From CAMYKD01 sp041617155 (GTDB taxonomy: Bacteria > Pseudomonadota > Alphaproteobacteria > Kiloniellales > JAKSDN01), in assembly GCA_041617155.1 (NCBI GenBank), contig JBFJPL010000004.1:1-64000 (forward strand): a stretch of 64,000 nt of DNA, written 5' to 3'. The stretch's first letter is position 1, and every line of letters begins with the position of its first letter. The translations under genes were made by a program, and so were the position numbers. The notes beneath the pieces were generated by a model, which had not been told where the DNA came from, did no database searches, and saw only the letters and a program-made list of their open reading frames with translations. Below are positions 48,480-56,641 of this stretch, one piece after another.

Positions 48480-48515
48480 GGCCGCGTTGAAAACCCTCTT
48501 GCCAATCGAGTGGGG

Positions 48516-49655
48516 TCATGCGCCCAACAGGCGGCGCGCGATGATCACGCGCATGATCTCGTTGGTGCCCTCGAGGATCTGGTGCACCCGGACGTCGCGC
48601 AGATGGCGCTCGATCGGAAAGTCCCTGAGATAGCCATAGCCGCCGTGCAGCTGCAGAGCCTCGTCGCAGACCCGGAAGCCGGTGTCGGTCGCCAAGCGCT
48701 TGGCCATGGCGCAGTGCAGCGTCGCCTCGGGATCGCCCCGGTCGAGCGCATCGGCCGCCCGGTAGAGCAGCAGGCGTGCCGCTTCGAGCTCAGTCGCCAT
48801 GTCGGCAAACTTGAACTGCAGGGCCTGGAACTCGGCCAGCTTGCGGCCGAACTGCCGGCGGGTCTGCAGGTGATCGCGCGCCGCCTCCAGGCAGGCCCGC
48901 GCGCCGCCCAGCGAACAGGCGCCGATGTTGAGCCGCCCGCCGTCCAGCCCCATCATGGCGATCTTGAAGCCGTCGCCCTCGGCGCCCAGTCGGTTGGCGA
49001 CCGGCACTCTGGCCTGCTCGAAGATGACCATGGCGGTCGGCTGGCTGTTCCAGCCGAGCTTTTGCTCCTGCTTGCCGAACGAGAGGCCGGCCGTGTCCTT
49101 GGACACCACAAGGGTCGAGATGCCCTTGGCCCCATCATCCCCGGTGCGGCACATGACCACGTAGACGTCGCTGCGCCCCCCGCCGGAGATGAAGGCCTTG
49201 GTGCCGTCGAGCACGTAGGCGTCGCCGTCCAGCCGCGCCCGGCACTTGAGCGCCGCGGCATCGGAGCCGGCGCCCGGCTCGGTCAGACAATAGCTGGCGA
49301 AGTGTTCCATGGTCATGAGCCGCGGCAGGTAGGCCCGGCGCTGATCGTCGCTGCCGAAGCGGTCGACCATCCAGGCCGCCATGTTGTGGATCGAGATGTA
49401 GGCCGCGGTCGAGGTGCAGCCGGCGGCGAGCTCCTCGAAGATGATCGCGGCGTCCAGGCGCGAGAGCGCCGAGCCGCCGACGTCGTCGCGGCAGGTGATG
49501 CCGCCAAAGCCGAGCGCCGCCGCCTTGCCGAGCGTCTCTTCCGGGAAGATCTTCTCGACGTCCCAGCGCGCGGCGTGGGGCGCCATCTCCTTGACGGCGA
49601 AATCGCGCGCCATGTCCCGGAAGGCGCGCTGTTCCTCGGAAAGCTCGAAATCCAT
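48516..49655 (-). CDS. Isobutyryl-CoA dehydrogenase
   Basis: A 379-residue acyl-CoA dehydrogenase with CLTEPGAGSDAAALK, GLDGGRLNIGACSLGGA and the catalytic Glu in QILEGTNEIMRVI. Pairing with HIBYL-CoA hydrolase and the motif set suggest isobutyryl-CoA dehydrogenase of valine breakdown. The ATG at 49655 begins MDFELSEEQRAF, the usual start; an in-frame upstream codon would add 14 residues. Confidence 0.9.
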   Translation of the reverse strand: MDFELSEEQRAFRDMARDFAVKEMAPHAARWDVEKIFPEETLGKAAALGFGGITCRDDVGGSALSRLDAAIIFEELAAGCTSTAAYISIHNMAAWMVDRFGSDDQRRAYLPRLMTMEHFASYCLTEPGAGSDAAALKCRARLDGDAYVLDGTKAFISGGGRSDVYVVMCRTGDDGAKGISTLVVSKDTAGLSFGKQEQKLGWNSQPTAMVIFEQARVPVANRLGAEGDGFKIAMMGLDGGRLNIGACSLGGARACLEAARDHLQTRRQFGRKLAEFQALQFKFADMATELEAARLLLYRAADALDRGDPEATLHCAMAKRLATDTGFRVCDEALQLHGGYGYLRDFPIERHLRDVRVHQILEGTNEIMRVIIARRLLGA

Positions 49656-49796
49656 GGCGCGTGGTGTCTCGGTGGCGAGTTTTGTGCCTCGGATCATAGG
49701 CCCCGGCGGCTGGCTGTCAACGCGACGCGGCGACGCCGCCGGGCCTGAACCTCGACGGCGCCGCGTCCCCCGTGTCCCGTGTCGCTCCGAGGCCGG

Positions 49797-50210
49797 TCAG
49801 GCCCCGGCGTGCTCCATGACCCGGTCCATCGGGTCGTCCTTGGCCATGCGCGGCTTGTGCGCCTTCCTCCGCATCACCTCGTGGCGGATCTTCGAGATCA
49901 CGTACATGTTGAAGAAGTGCATGGCGCCCAGAACGATGACCACCAGCCCGACCTTTGTACTGAGGAACTCCATGGCCTCCCGAAGGTCGAGCGGCTTGTC
50001 GCCGTATTTGAGCGCTAGGGTCACGTAGCCGACGTTGATCAGGTAGAAGCCGACCACCAGTAGGTGATTGACCGAGTCGGCCAGCGGCTCGTTGCCGCCG
50101 AAACTGTCGACCAGAAAGATCCGGCCATTGGTCGACAGGGTCCGCGCGACCCAGATGGTCATGGCGACACTGATCGCCAAGTAGACAATGTAGGTGCCGA
50201 TGATAAGCAT
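49797..50210 (-). CDS. Small three-helix membrane protein
   Basis: A 137-residue protein with membrane segments at about residues 3-23, 45-66 and 84-106 and a basic C-terminal tail (KIRHEVMRRKAHKPR). The ATG at 50210 has a strong AAGGAG 7 bases upstream, so the longer in-frame start is rejected. The gene follows gbsR on the same strand and shares with it a candidate operator (50262-50279). I do not recognise the family; a role set by GbsR, for example in osmotic or choline response, is only inferred. Confidence 0.75.
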   Translation of the reverse strand: MLIIGTYIVYLAISVAMTIWVARTLSTNGRIFLVDSFGGNEPLADSVNHLLVVGFYLINVGYVTLALKYGDKPLDLREAMEFLSTKVGLVVIVLGAMHFFNMYVISKIRHEVMRRKAHKPRMAKDDPMDRVMEHAGA

Positions 50211-50261
50211 CGAAATCTCCTTTCCCTTTGCCGTGGACGACAGTTTCATTTCTATTCGTCT

Positions 50262-50279
50262 TTTCTGTATCAAAAGAAA
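50262..50279 (-). promoter_or_regulatory. Putative GbsR operator 2
   Basis: TTTCTGTATCAAAAGAAA matches the candidate operator over the gbsR start in the pattern TTTCTGT-N6-AGAAA. It lies 52 bases upstream of the membrane-protein ATG. Both sites also lie next to GAAATTTTTCATC. Confidence 0.4.
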
Positions 50280-50300
50280 TTTTTCATCAAAAAAAAGCCC

Positions 50301-50846
50301 TCAGCCGGAGACGAACTTGGCGACCTTGCCGCCCAGCTTCATCAGCGCGATCAGGGTCGATTTCGGCAGGCCCCTGACCTGCTGGTACCAGGTGGTCAGC
50401 GTATCGATGAAGTCCAGCATGCGCTCGATGCGCGCCTTGATCTCCGGGTCCGTCTGACCGTCGTTCTCCGCCTCCGCTACGCAGTCGCGCAGCATCTTCA
50501 GGGTCGGGTCGATCTCCCGCCGCTTGCGACCCTCGACGATCAGCATGAGCATCTCCCAGGTGTCCTCCAGCGCCTTGAAATGGTCGCGCCGGTCGCCCAG
50601 CACATGGGTCCGTTCGATCAGACCCCAGCTCTGCAGCTCCTTCAGGCTGTTGCTGACGTTGGAGCGGGCGATCGACAGCGTCTCGGCGATCTCCTCCGCG
50701 GCCATGGGCCTCGGCGAGAGGTAGAGCAGCGCGTGGATCTGCGCGACCGAACGGTTGACCCCCCAGCGCTTGCCCATCTCGCCCCAATGGAGCACATAGC
50801 GCTTGACGGCCGGTGTCAGCCGAAATTTTTCATCTATTTCTGTCAT
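50301..50846 (-). CDS. GbsR/MarR-family transcriptional regulator
   Basis: A 181-residue regulator with a winged helix at about residues 30-95: GVNRSVAQIHALLYLSPRPM, AEEIAETLSIARSNVSNSLKEL and GDRRDHFKALEDTWEML. This is the GbsR family, whose founding member represses glycine-betaine synthesis genes in response to choline. No choline genes are near. The ATG at 50846 lies inside a perfect short palindrome. Eight T residues follow its stop on the coding strand. Confidence 0.87.
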   Translation of the reverse strand: MTEIDEKFRLTPAVKRYVLHWGEMGKRWGVNRSVAQIHALLYLSPRPMAAEEIAETLSIARSNVSNSLKELQSWGLIERTHVLGDRRDHFKALEDTWEMLMLIVEGRKRREIDPTLKMLRDCVAEAENDGQTDPEIKARIERMLDFIDTLTTWYQQVRGLPKSTLIALMKLGGKVAKFVSG

Positions 50847-50854
50847 TACAGAAA
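50837..50854. promoter_or_regulatory. Putative GbsR operator 1
   Basis: TTTCTGT-CATT-ACAGAAA is a perfect 7-base inverted repeat with a 4-base centre that contains the gbsR start codon (minus-strand ATG at 50846-50844). An AT-rich -10-like stretch lies just upstream. A protein bound here would block translation-start transcription of its own gene. Confidence 0.45.
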
Positions 50855-50874
50855 GAATATAATATTTGGATTCT

Positions 50875-50915
50875 CGCTTGTCAAGCGGCGGGCTTTATCT
50901 GCCGCTTGACAAGCG
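50875..50915. repeat. 15-bp inverted repeat with palindromic arms
   Basis: CGCTTGTCAAGCGGC at 50875-50889 and its exact complement at 50901-50915, 11 bases apart. Each arm is itself close to a palindrome (CGCTT-GTC-AAGCG). It lies in the divergent gbsR-osmC region and could be an operator or an RNA structure. Confidence 0.55.
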
Positions 50916-51002
50916 GGGTTCCGGTCGTGTCTTCTTATCCCAAGCGCCGATTTGAAGCTTAGCTTGCGGGCGCTCTAAAAATGCGGCTAAAGCGAGCGGA
51001 AA

Positions 51003-51037
51003 AACCGCCCGGCAGAGCCGCGGCGGTTGTTTTTTTT
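51003..51037 (+). terminator. Rho-independent terminator upstream of osmC
   Basis: AACCGCC (51003-51009) pairs with GGCGGTT (51022-51028), then G and eight T. It points rightward, yet no gene on the plus strand lies before it back to 47149. It may be an attenuator in the osmC leader or the end of a small RNA that starts near 50920. Confidence 0.55.
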
Positions 51038-51103
51038 GGCCTGGACCGGCCCTCGGGACGCCGCCTGAACGGACAGCAACCAGAAGCAAGAGGGAGCAGA
51101 ACC

Positions 51104-51634
51104 ATGACGCAGAGCTACAAGGAACTGGTCGAAGCCACCCGCCAGGCGCTCGGCGCGGACTCGGCCCAGGCGCTGGCCAGTTTTACCGTGGAAAGCCGCC
51201 AGGCCGAAGGCCTGCGCAGCGAGGTCGCGTTGCGCGATTTCAGGCTCACGGTCGACGAGCCCGAGGCGCTGGGCGGCACCGACCAGGGTCCGAACCCGGT
51301 CGAGCTGGTGCTGGCGGCGCTCGCCACCTGTCAGGAGATCACCTACCGCCTCTACGCCGACCACCTGGGCATTCCGCTCGACGGGGTCTCGGTCACGCTC
51401 ACCGGCGACCTCGACCTGCGCGGCTTCTTCGCGGTCGACGAGGCGGTGCGCCCGGGCTTCCAGGCGATCCGCGGCGAGGTGAAGCTGGAGAGCACCGCCG
51501 GACCGGAGCAGCTGGCGCGGCTCAAGGAGGCGGTCGACCGGCACTGTCCGGTGCTCGATATCCTCGGCCGGGCGACCCCGGTCAGTCTCGAGTTCGCCGG
51601 CCGGGAAACGCCGCAACCGGCGGCCGCCGAATAG
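51104..51634 (+). CDS. OsmC-family peroxidase-like protein
   Basis: A 176-residue OsmC/Ohr-fold protein: TDQGPNPVELVLAALATCQE with the first Cys (ALATC), and VDRHCPVLDIL with the second. These two cysteines reduce organic hydroperoxides in characterised members. The ATG follows GAGGGAG. A plus-strand terminator 67 bases upstream suggests leader control. Confidence 0.9.
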   Translation: MTQSYKELVEATRQALGADSAQALASFTVESRQAEGLRSEVALRDFRLTVDEPEALGGTDQGPNPVELVLAALATCQEITYRLYADHLGIPLDGVSVTLTGDLDLRGFFAVDEAVRPGFQAIRGEVKLESTAGPEQLARLKEAVDRHCPVLDILGRATPVSLEFAGRETPQPAAAE

Positions 51635-51792
51635 AGGACCCCGGCGGCCGGGCGCGAGTCATGAAGCCGTAACCGGCGCCCGACCGCCGAACTGATGCAA
51701 TCGACATGTAGTGGACGGGACCCTCTCCCGGCGCTATTGGTGCGAGACTTTGCCCTAGTTACCTCGATCACCGCGCGGAAAAGCCATCGGCC

Positions 51793-52740
51793 ATGCCCAT
51801 CAAGATACCCAACGATCTGCCGGCCCGGCGCGTCCTCGAGCAGGAGGGCGTCGAGATCATCAGCGAGACCGACGCGATCCGTCAGGACATCCGTCCGATG
51901 CGAATCGCGCTGCTCAACCTGATGCCCGACAAGATCCGCACCGAGACCCAGATCGCGCGCCTGGCCGGGAGCACCCCGCTGCAGGTCGAAATGACTCTGC
52001 TGAAGACCGGGTCCTACAAGTCGCGGAACACGCCCGAGCCGCACCTGATCGCCTTCTACAAGACCTGGGACCAGGTCCGGGAGGAGAAGTTCGACGGCCT
52101 CATCGTGACCGGCGCGCCGATCGAGACCATGCCCTTCGAGGCGGTCGACTATTGGCCGGAACTGACCACCATCTTCGACTGGGCGCAGAGCCACGTGTTC
52201 CGCAACTTCTACATCTGCTGGGGCGCCCAGGCGGCGCTCCATCACTTCCACGGCGTGCCCAAGCATCAGCTCGACGCCAAGATGTTCGGCGTGTTCAGGC
52301 ATCGCATCACCAAGCCGAACGTCAGCCTGCTGCAAGGCTTCAACGACGAGTTCTCGATTCCCGTCTCGCGTCACACCGAGGTCCGTACCGAGGACATCCC
52401 GGAGAAACCCGGGCTCGACATCCTCGCCGTCTCGCAGGAATCGGGCCTCTGCCTGATGCAGGACATCCCGCACCGCTCGATCTACATGTTCAACCACCTG
52501 GAATACGACGCCGACACCCTGAAGGGCGAATACGAACGGGACCTCGCGGCCGGCGCGGAAATCCAGCTGCCCAGGAACTATTTTCCGGACGACGACCCCA
52601 GCCGGCCGCCGATCAACCGGTGGCGCTCCTACGCCCACCTGCTGTTCTGGAACTGGATCAACGAGATCTACCAGGGCACGCCCTACGACATCTCCCAGAT
52701 CGGCCAAGACGCAGTCCCGACCCTGGCCGCCGCGGATTGA
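51793..52740 (+). CDS. metA: Homoserine O-acetyltransferase (MetA type)
   Basis: A 315-residue MetA. The catalytic Cys142 is in ICWGAQAALHHF; the residue that sets acyl donor, 111, is Glu in TGAPIETMPFE. In Bacillus MetA Glu111 gives acetyl-CoA use, while E. coli MetA has Gly and uses succinyl-CoA. So acetyl transfer is predicted, in step with the O-acetylhomoserine sulfhydrylase at 6599. The gene stands alone. I looked for a SAM-II riboswitch in the 158-base gap upstream and found nothing I can support. The ribosome-binding site is weak. Confidence 0.93.
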   Translation: MPIKIPNDLPARRVLEQEGVEIISETDAIRQDIRPMRIALLNLMPDKIRTETQIARLAGSTPLQVEMTLLKTGSYKSRNTPEPHLIAFYKTWDQVREEKFDGLIVTGAPIETMPFEAVDYWPELTTIFDWAQSHVFRNFYICWGAQAALHHFHGVPKHQLDAKMFGVFRHRITKPNVSLLQGFNDEFSIPVSRHTEVRTEDIPEKPGLDILAVSQESGLCLMQDIPHRSIYMFNHLEYDADTLKGEYERDLAAGAEIQLPRNYFPDDDPSRPPINRWRSYAHLLFWNWINEIYQGTPYDISQIGQDAVPTLAAAD

Positions 52741-52821
52741 GCTGGCCGGCCGCTGGTTGCCCGGGTAGGGCCGGCCTGCTATAGCATCGGGCGTTGCCCC
52801 GAGACACCGGGAGTGAGAGCC

Positions 52822-53886
52822 ATGGCACGCCCCAAAGCCACGCAAAACCCCTTCCTGCGCAGCGTGTCCGACGCGCCGGTGGCTCGCGCGCCGGAAGCCT
52901 TGGGCGCCTACCCGCAGGTGCGCATGCGGCGCAACCGGAGCGACGCCTGGAGCCGGCGCCTGGTGGCCGAAGCGCGGCTTTCGGCCGACGACTTCATCTG
53001 GCCGGTCTTCGTGCAGCAACCTCCGGGCGAGACGCCGATCGAGTCCATGCCGGGGATCGTGCGCTATGGCCTCGACCGCGTGGTCGACGTTGTCGGGCGC
53101 GCCCACGAACTGGGCATCCCGGCGGTCGCGGTCTTTCCCTACCTCGACGATGCCGTGAAGACGGCGGATTGCGCCGAGGCCTACAACCCCGACAACCTGG
53201 TGTGCCGGGCGATCCGCTTGCTCAAGGAGCAGCTACCGGAGACCGGTCTGTTCTGCGACGTGGCGCTCGATCCCTTTAACAGCCTGGGCCACGACGGCCT
53301 TGTCCAGGACGGCCGTATCCTCAACGACGAGTCGGTCGAGGTGCTGGTCAAGCAGGCCCTGGTCCAGGCCGAGGCCGGCTGCGACGTGGTCGCGCCTTCG
53401 GACATGATGGACGGGCGGGTCGGAGCGATCCGCGGCGCGCTCGACCAGGCCGGATTCCAGGGGGTCAAGATTTGCGCCTATTCGGCCAAGTACGCCTCGG
53501 CCTTCTACGATCCCTTCCGCGAGGCGGTCGGCTCCGGCGGCGCCCTGGTCGGCGACAAGAAGAGCTACCAGATGGACCCGGCCAATTCCGACGAAGCGTT
53601 GCGCGAGGTCGCGCTCGACCTGCAGGAAGGCGCCGACATGGTCATGGTCAAGCCGGGCCTGCCCTATCTGGACGTAGTGCGCCGCGTCAAGGACACCTTC
53701 GCCGTGCCGACGCTGGCCTACCACGTCAGCGGCGAATACGCGATGTTGAAGGCCGCCGCGGCCCAGGGCTGGCTGGACAACGACAAAGCCGTGACGGAAT
53801 GCCTGATCGCCTTCAAGCGCGCCGGCGCCGATGCCGTCCTGACCTATGCGGCGCTGGAAGCCGCGGAGCGTCTGAAGACCGGTTGA
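52822..53886 (+). CDS. hemB: Delta-aminolevulinic acid dehydratase (porphobilinogen synthase)
   Basis: A 354-residue HemB. The two active-site lysines are in CAYSAKYASAFYDPF and MVKPGLPYLDVV. The loop that holds three cysteines in zinc enzymes reads CDVALDPFNSLGHDG here, so this is the magnesium-type, cysteine-poor enzyme common in alphaproteobacteria. It joins two aminolevulinate molecules in heme synthesis. The ATG at 52822 follows CGGGAG by about 8 bases. Confidence 0.95.
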   Translation: MARPKATQNPFLRSVSDAPVARAPEALGAYPQVRMRRNRSDAWSRRLVAEARLSADDFIWPVFVQQPPGETPIESMPGIVRYGLDRVVDVVGRAHELGIPAVAVFPYLDDAVKTADCAEAYNPDNLVCRAIRLLKEQLPETGLFCDVALDPFNSLGHDGLVQDGRILNDESVEVLVKQALVQAEAGCDVVAPSDMMDGRVGAIRGALDQAGFQGVKICAYSAKYASAFYDPFREAVGSGGALVGDKKSYQMDPANSDEALREVALDLQEGADMVMVKPGLPYLDVVRRVKDTFAVPTLAYHVSGEYAMLKAAAAQGWLDNDKAVTECLIAFKRAGADAVLTYAALEAAERLKTG

Positions 53887-53896
53887 GCGGCCCGGC

Positions 53897-55003
53897 GTGA
53901 CCCTGGCCCCCTTCAAGATCGAGCGCTATTTCGCCGAGCACGAGTTCTCGACTCGCTATCTCCTGTCCAGCAGCGACTGCGAAGCCATGACCATCGCCGA
54001 GCTGCTGGCCTACGAGGACGGATCGGAGCGGGCTTTCCGGGACCACTGGCTGGGCTACACGGAAAGCCAGGGCGCCCCCGAACTGCGCCGGGCGATCGCC
54101 GGACTCTACGACAGCATCACCGAGCGCGACGTGCTGGTGCACGCCGGCGCGGAGGAAGGCATTTTCGCCTTCATGAACGTCGCCCTGGCGCCCGGCGACC
54201 ACGCCGTCGTGCACGCGCCCTGCTACCAGTCGCTGAAGGAGGTGGCGCGCGGCCGGGGCGTCGAGGTGACCGACTGGAGCGCCAACCCGGACGACGCCTG
54301 GTCGCTCGACCCAAACGATCTGGCCCGCGCGATCAAGCCCAACACCAAGGCGCTGGTGCTGAACTGCCCGCACAATCCGACGGGCTACCTCCTGCCGCGC
54401 GACCGGCTCGATGCGGTGGTCGAGGTCGCCCGACGCCACGGCCTCACCCTCTTCTGCGACGAGGTCTACCGCGAACTGGAGCACGACCCGGCCGACCGAC
54501 TGCCGGCGGCTTGCGATCTCTACGAGCGGGCGGTATCGCTAGGCGTGCTGTCGAAGACCTACGGCCTGCCCGGTTTGCGCATCGGCTGGATCGCCACGCG
54601 CGACCGGGCTCTTTACGCCCGTATCGCCGCCTTCAAGGACTACTTGACCATTTGCAACAGTGCGCCCAGCGAGTTCCTGGCACGGATCGCGCTCGCCCAT
54701 CGAACGACGGTCGCCGAACGCAACCGGCGGATCGTACTCGACAACCTCGAGGTGCTCGACGAATTCTTCGCGCGTCACGTCAACCGTTTCGTCTGGCACC
54801 GACCGAAGGCGGGACCGATCGCCTTTCCGGCGCTGCTCGATGGCGGGGCCGAAGCCTTCTGTCGCAAGGCGCTCGAGCAGGCCCAGGTCCTGCTGCTGCC
54901 GAGCACCGTCTACGACGCGGGTGACCGACACTTCCGGATCGGTTTTGGCCGGCGCAACCTGCCGCAAGCCGTGGCACAGCTCGAGCGCCACCTGACAGGC
55001 TGA
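53897..55003 (+). CDS. PLP-dependent aminotransferase, class I/II
   Basis: A 368-residue fold-type I aminotransferase. LNCPHNPTGYLLP and LFCDEVYRELE (Asp for the pyridine N) and GVLSKTYGLPGLRIGW with the PLP lysine are all present, as is the C-terminal FRIGFGRRNL with the carboxylate-binding Arg. Start is GTG at 53897, 10 bases after hemB, so the two are probably cotranscribed. It is a shorter subgroup than aspartate aminotransferases and its substrate is unknown. Confidence 0.88.
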   Translation: MTLAPFKIERYFAEHEFSTRYLLSSSDCEAMTIAELLAYEDGSERAFRDHWLGYTESQGAPELRRAIAGLYDSITERDVLVHAGAEEGIFAFMNVALAPGDHAVVHAPCYQSLKEVARGRGVEVTDWSANPDDAWSLDPNDLARAIKPNTKALVLNCPHNPTGYLLPRDRLDAVVEVARRHGLTLFCDEVYRELEHDPADRLPAACDLYERAVSLGVLSKTYGLPGLRIGWIATRDRALYARIAAFKDYLTICNSAPSEFLARIALAHRTTVAERNRRIVLDNLEVLDEFFARHVNRFVWHRPKAGPIAFPALLDGGAEAFCRKALEQAQVLLLPSTVYDAGDRHFRIGFGRRNLPQAVAQLERHLTG

Positions 55004-55130
55004 AAATCCCGGCAAAGGGTCTCCTCCAGGCTGGATTCGCACCCGGCCGTCCAATATGCTTTTTCGTGGTCATTGGCGAATCCCGCACCGTGACCATATG
55101 AATTTCGTACGCGCTCACTTACGTACCTAG

Positions 55131-55165
55131 TTGACACCTTGCGACCCTTGGGTCTCCGGTCGCAA
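55131..55165 (+). promoter_or_regulatory. Promoter-proximal nested palindromes before peroxiredoxin
   Basis: TTGACA (55131-55136) is directly followed by TTGCGACC (55139-55146) and its complement GGTCGCAA (55158-55165). Inside these lies GACCCTTGGGTC (55143-55154), a second palindrome. This is a fitting place for a redox-responsive regulator to act on the peroxiredoxin gene. No good -10 box is seen. Confidence 0.4.
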
Positions 55166-55215
55166 CAATGGCCCGCAACGGCTGCTCTTTGCTCTGACCA
55201 GAATGGAGGTTAGCG

Positions 55216-55878
55216 ATGTCTCTCAAGATCGGCGACAAGGCACCGGATTTCACCGCTGAAACGACGGAAGGAACGATCAAGTTCCACGACTGGATCGGCG
55301 ACAGCTGGTGCGTCATCTTCTCGCATCCGAAGGACTTCACGCCCGTCTGCACGACGGAACTGGGTTACATGGCCAAGCTCAAGCCCGAGTTCGACAAGCG
55401 CAACGTCAAGATCATCGGGCTCAGCGTCGACTCGGTGAAAAACCATAAGGGCTGGCTCAAAGACATCGAGGAAACCCAGGGCGCCGCGGTCAACTATCCG
55501 CTGATCGGTGATACCGACCTGTCGATCTCCAAGCTCTACGGCATGCTGCCGGCGGGCGCCGGTAAGAGCTCGGAAGGCCGGACGCCGGCGGACAACGCCA
55601 CGGTTCGCACGGTCTACGTCATCGGCCCGGACAAGGGCATCAGGCTGATGCTCTCCTATCCCATGAGCACCGGGCGGAACTTCGACGAGATCCTGCGCGT
55701 GATCGACTCGATCCAGCTCACAGCCAAGCACCAGGTGGCGACGCCGGTCAACTGGAAGCAGGGCGATGACGTGATCATCGTGCCGACGGTCTCCGACGAG
55801 GCGGCGAAACAGAAGTACCCGAGCGGCTGGAAGGCCCCCAAGCCTTACCTGCGCATCGTTCCCCAGCCGAGGAACTGA
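55216..55878 (+). CDS. Peroxiredoxin (1-Cys, Prx6 type)
   Basis: A 220-residue peroxiredoxin. The peroxidatic Cys45 is in the motif FTPVCTTELG. Length, the extended C-terminal domain (WKQGDDVIIVPTVSDEAAK) and VSYP-like LMLSYPMSTGRNFDE match the Prx6 class, which lacks a second catalytic cysteine in the usual place. It reduces hydrogen peroxide and alkyl peroxides. The ATG follows GGAGG by 7 bases. Confidence 0.94.
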   Translation: MSLKIGDKAPDFTAETTEGTIKFHDWIGDSWCVIFSHPKDFTPVCTTELGYMAKLKPEFDKRNVKIIGLSVDSVKNHKGWLKDIEETQGAAVNYPLIGDTDLSISKLYGMLPAGAGKSSEGRTPADNATVRTVYVIGPDKGIRLMLSYPMSTGRNFDEILRVIDSIQLTAKHQVATPVNWKQGDDVIIVPTVSDEAAKQKYPSGWKAPKPYLRIVPQPRN

Positions 55879-56004
55879 TTCGGCCGAACGATTGGCGCAG
55901 GGCACAGGCCCGTGGCACGGGCCTGTGCCGGCCGGGGCGGAAGGCGCGCTCGGGCGCGGTGCCGGCTTGCCATAAGCTCTGCCCCGAGGTGAGGTGGCGA
56001 ACCC

Positions 56005-56637
56005 ATGCCGAGGTCGAAGAAACGGCGAAATCCGAACAAGGGGACGCGCGGTGCCAGGAAGATCGCCTGGGGCGGCCCGGCGACCAAAGGTTCACGCTAC
56101 CTGAACCTGATACTCGGCGCCGCGCTGCTTGCGGCGGTCGTCGCCGGCGGCATCTATCTTTGGTCGAACCTGACCGTCGAAAGCAGCTTTCGGGCCTACG
56201 TCGAGCAAGGCCAAGGCCGGCTCGACAAGGTGATCACCCCGCGCAACCTTGGACGTGGCCACTTGGAGCCGGGCGAACTGCAGCACTACGCGGCGGAATT
56301 TCCCACCTCGGGCCGGCACAGTCCGACCTGGGCGCCACCCGGCTTCCACCGCGAGGCACAGGCCCCGACCTTGCTGGTGCACGCCCTCGAGCACGGCAAC
56401 ATCGTGATCTATTACGACCAGCCTGGCCCAGCGGTGATCGAAATCCTGAAGGACTGGGCCGGGCTCTACGGCGGCCAGTGGGACGGGTTGCTCGCCGTGC
56501 CGAAACCCGGCCTGGGTGAGCGCCTGGTGCTGACCGCCTGGAACCGGGAATTGCGCCTCGAGCGCTTCGATCCGGCAGTCGCCGCGGCCTTCATCGACAA
56601 ATATCGCGGGCGTGGTCCGGAAAACCCGGTCCGCTAG
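56005..56637 (+). CDS. DUF3105 membrane-anchored protein
   Basis: A 210-residue protein with a strongly basic cytosolic start, one membrane helix (about residues 33-54) and a DUF3105 domain whose hallmark HALEHGNIVIYY lies at residues 126-137, preceded by the HSPTWAPPGF segment. The His residues suggest metal binding. The function is unknown. It is followed after 4 bases by a LivH-like gene; the pair looks like an operon. Confidence 0.82.
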   Translation: MPRSKKRRNPNKGTRGARKIAWGGPATKGSRYLNLILGAALLAAVVAGGIYLWSNLTVESSFRAYVEQGQGRLDKVITPRNLGRGHLEPGELQHYAAEFPTSGRHSPTWAPPGFHREAQAPTLLVHALEHGNIVIYYDQPGPAVIEILKDWAGLYGGQWDGLLAVPKPGLGERLVLTAWNRELRLERFDPAVAAAFIDKYRGRGPENPVR

Positions 56638-56641
56638 CACC

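Noticed and set aside
51635..51792. Possible SAM-II riboswitch before metA (also looked for before metY at 6383-6598)
   Set aside because: The expected pseudoknot pieces and the A-rich stretch before the start codon are not present.
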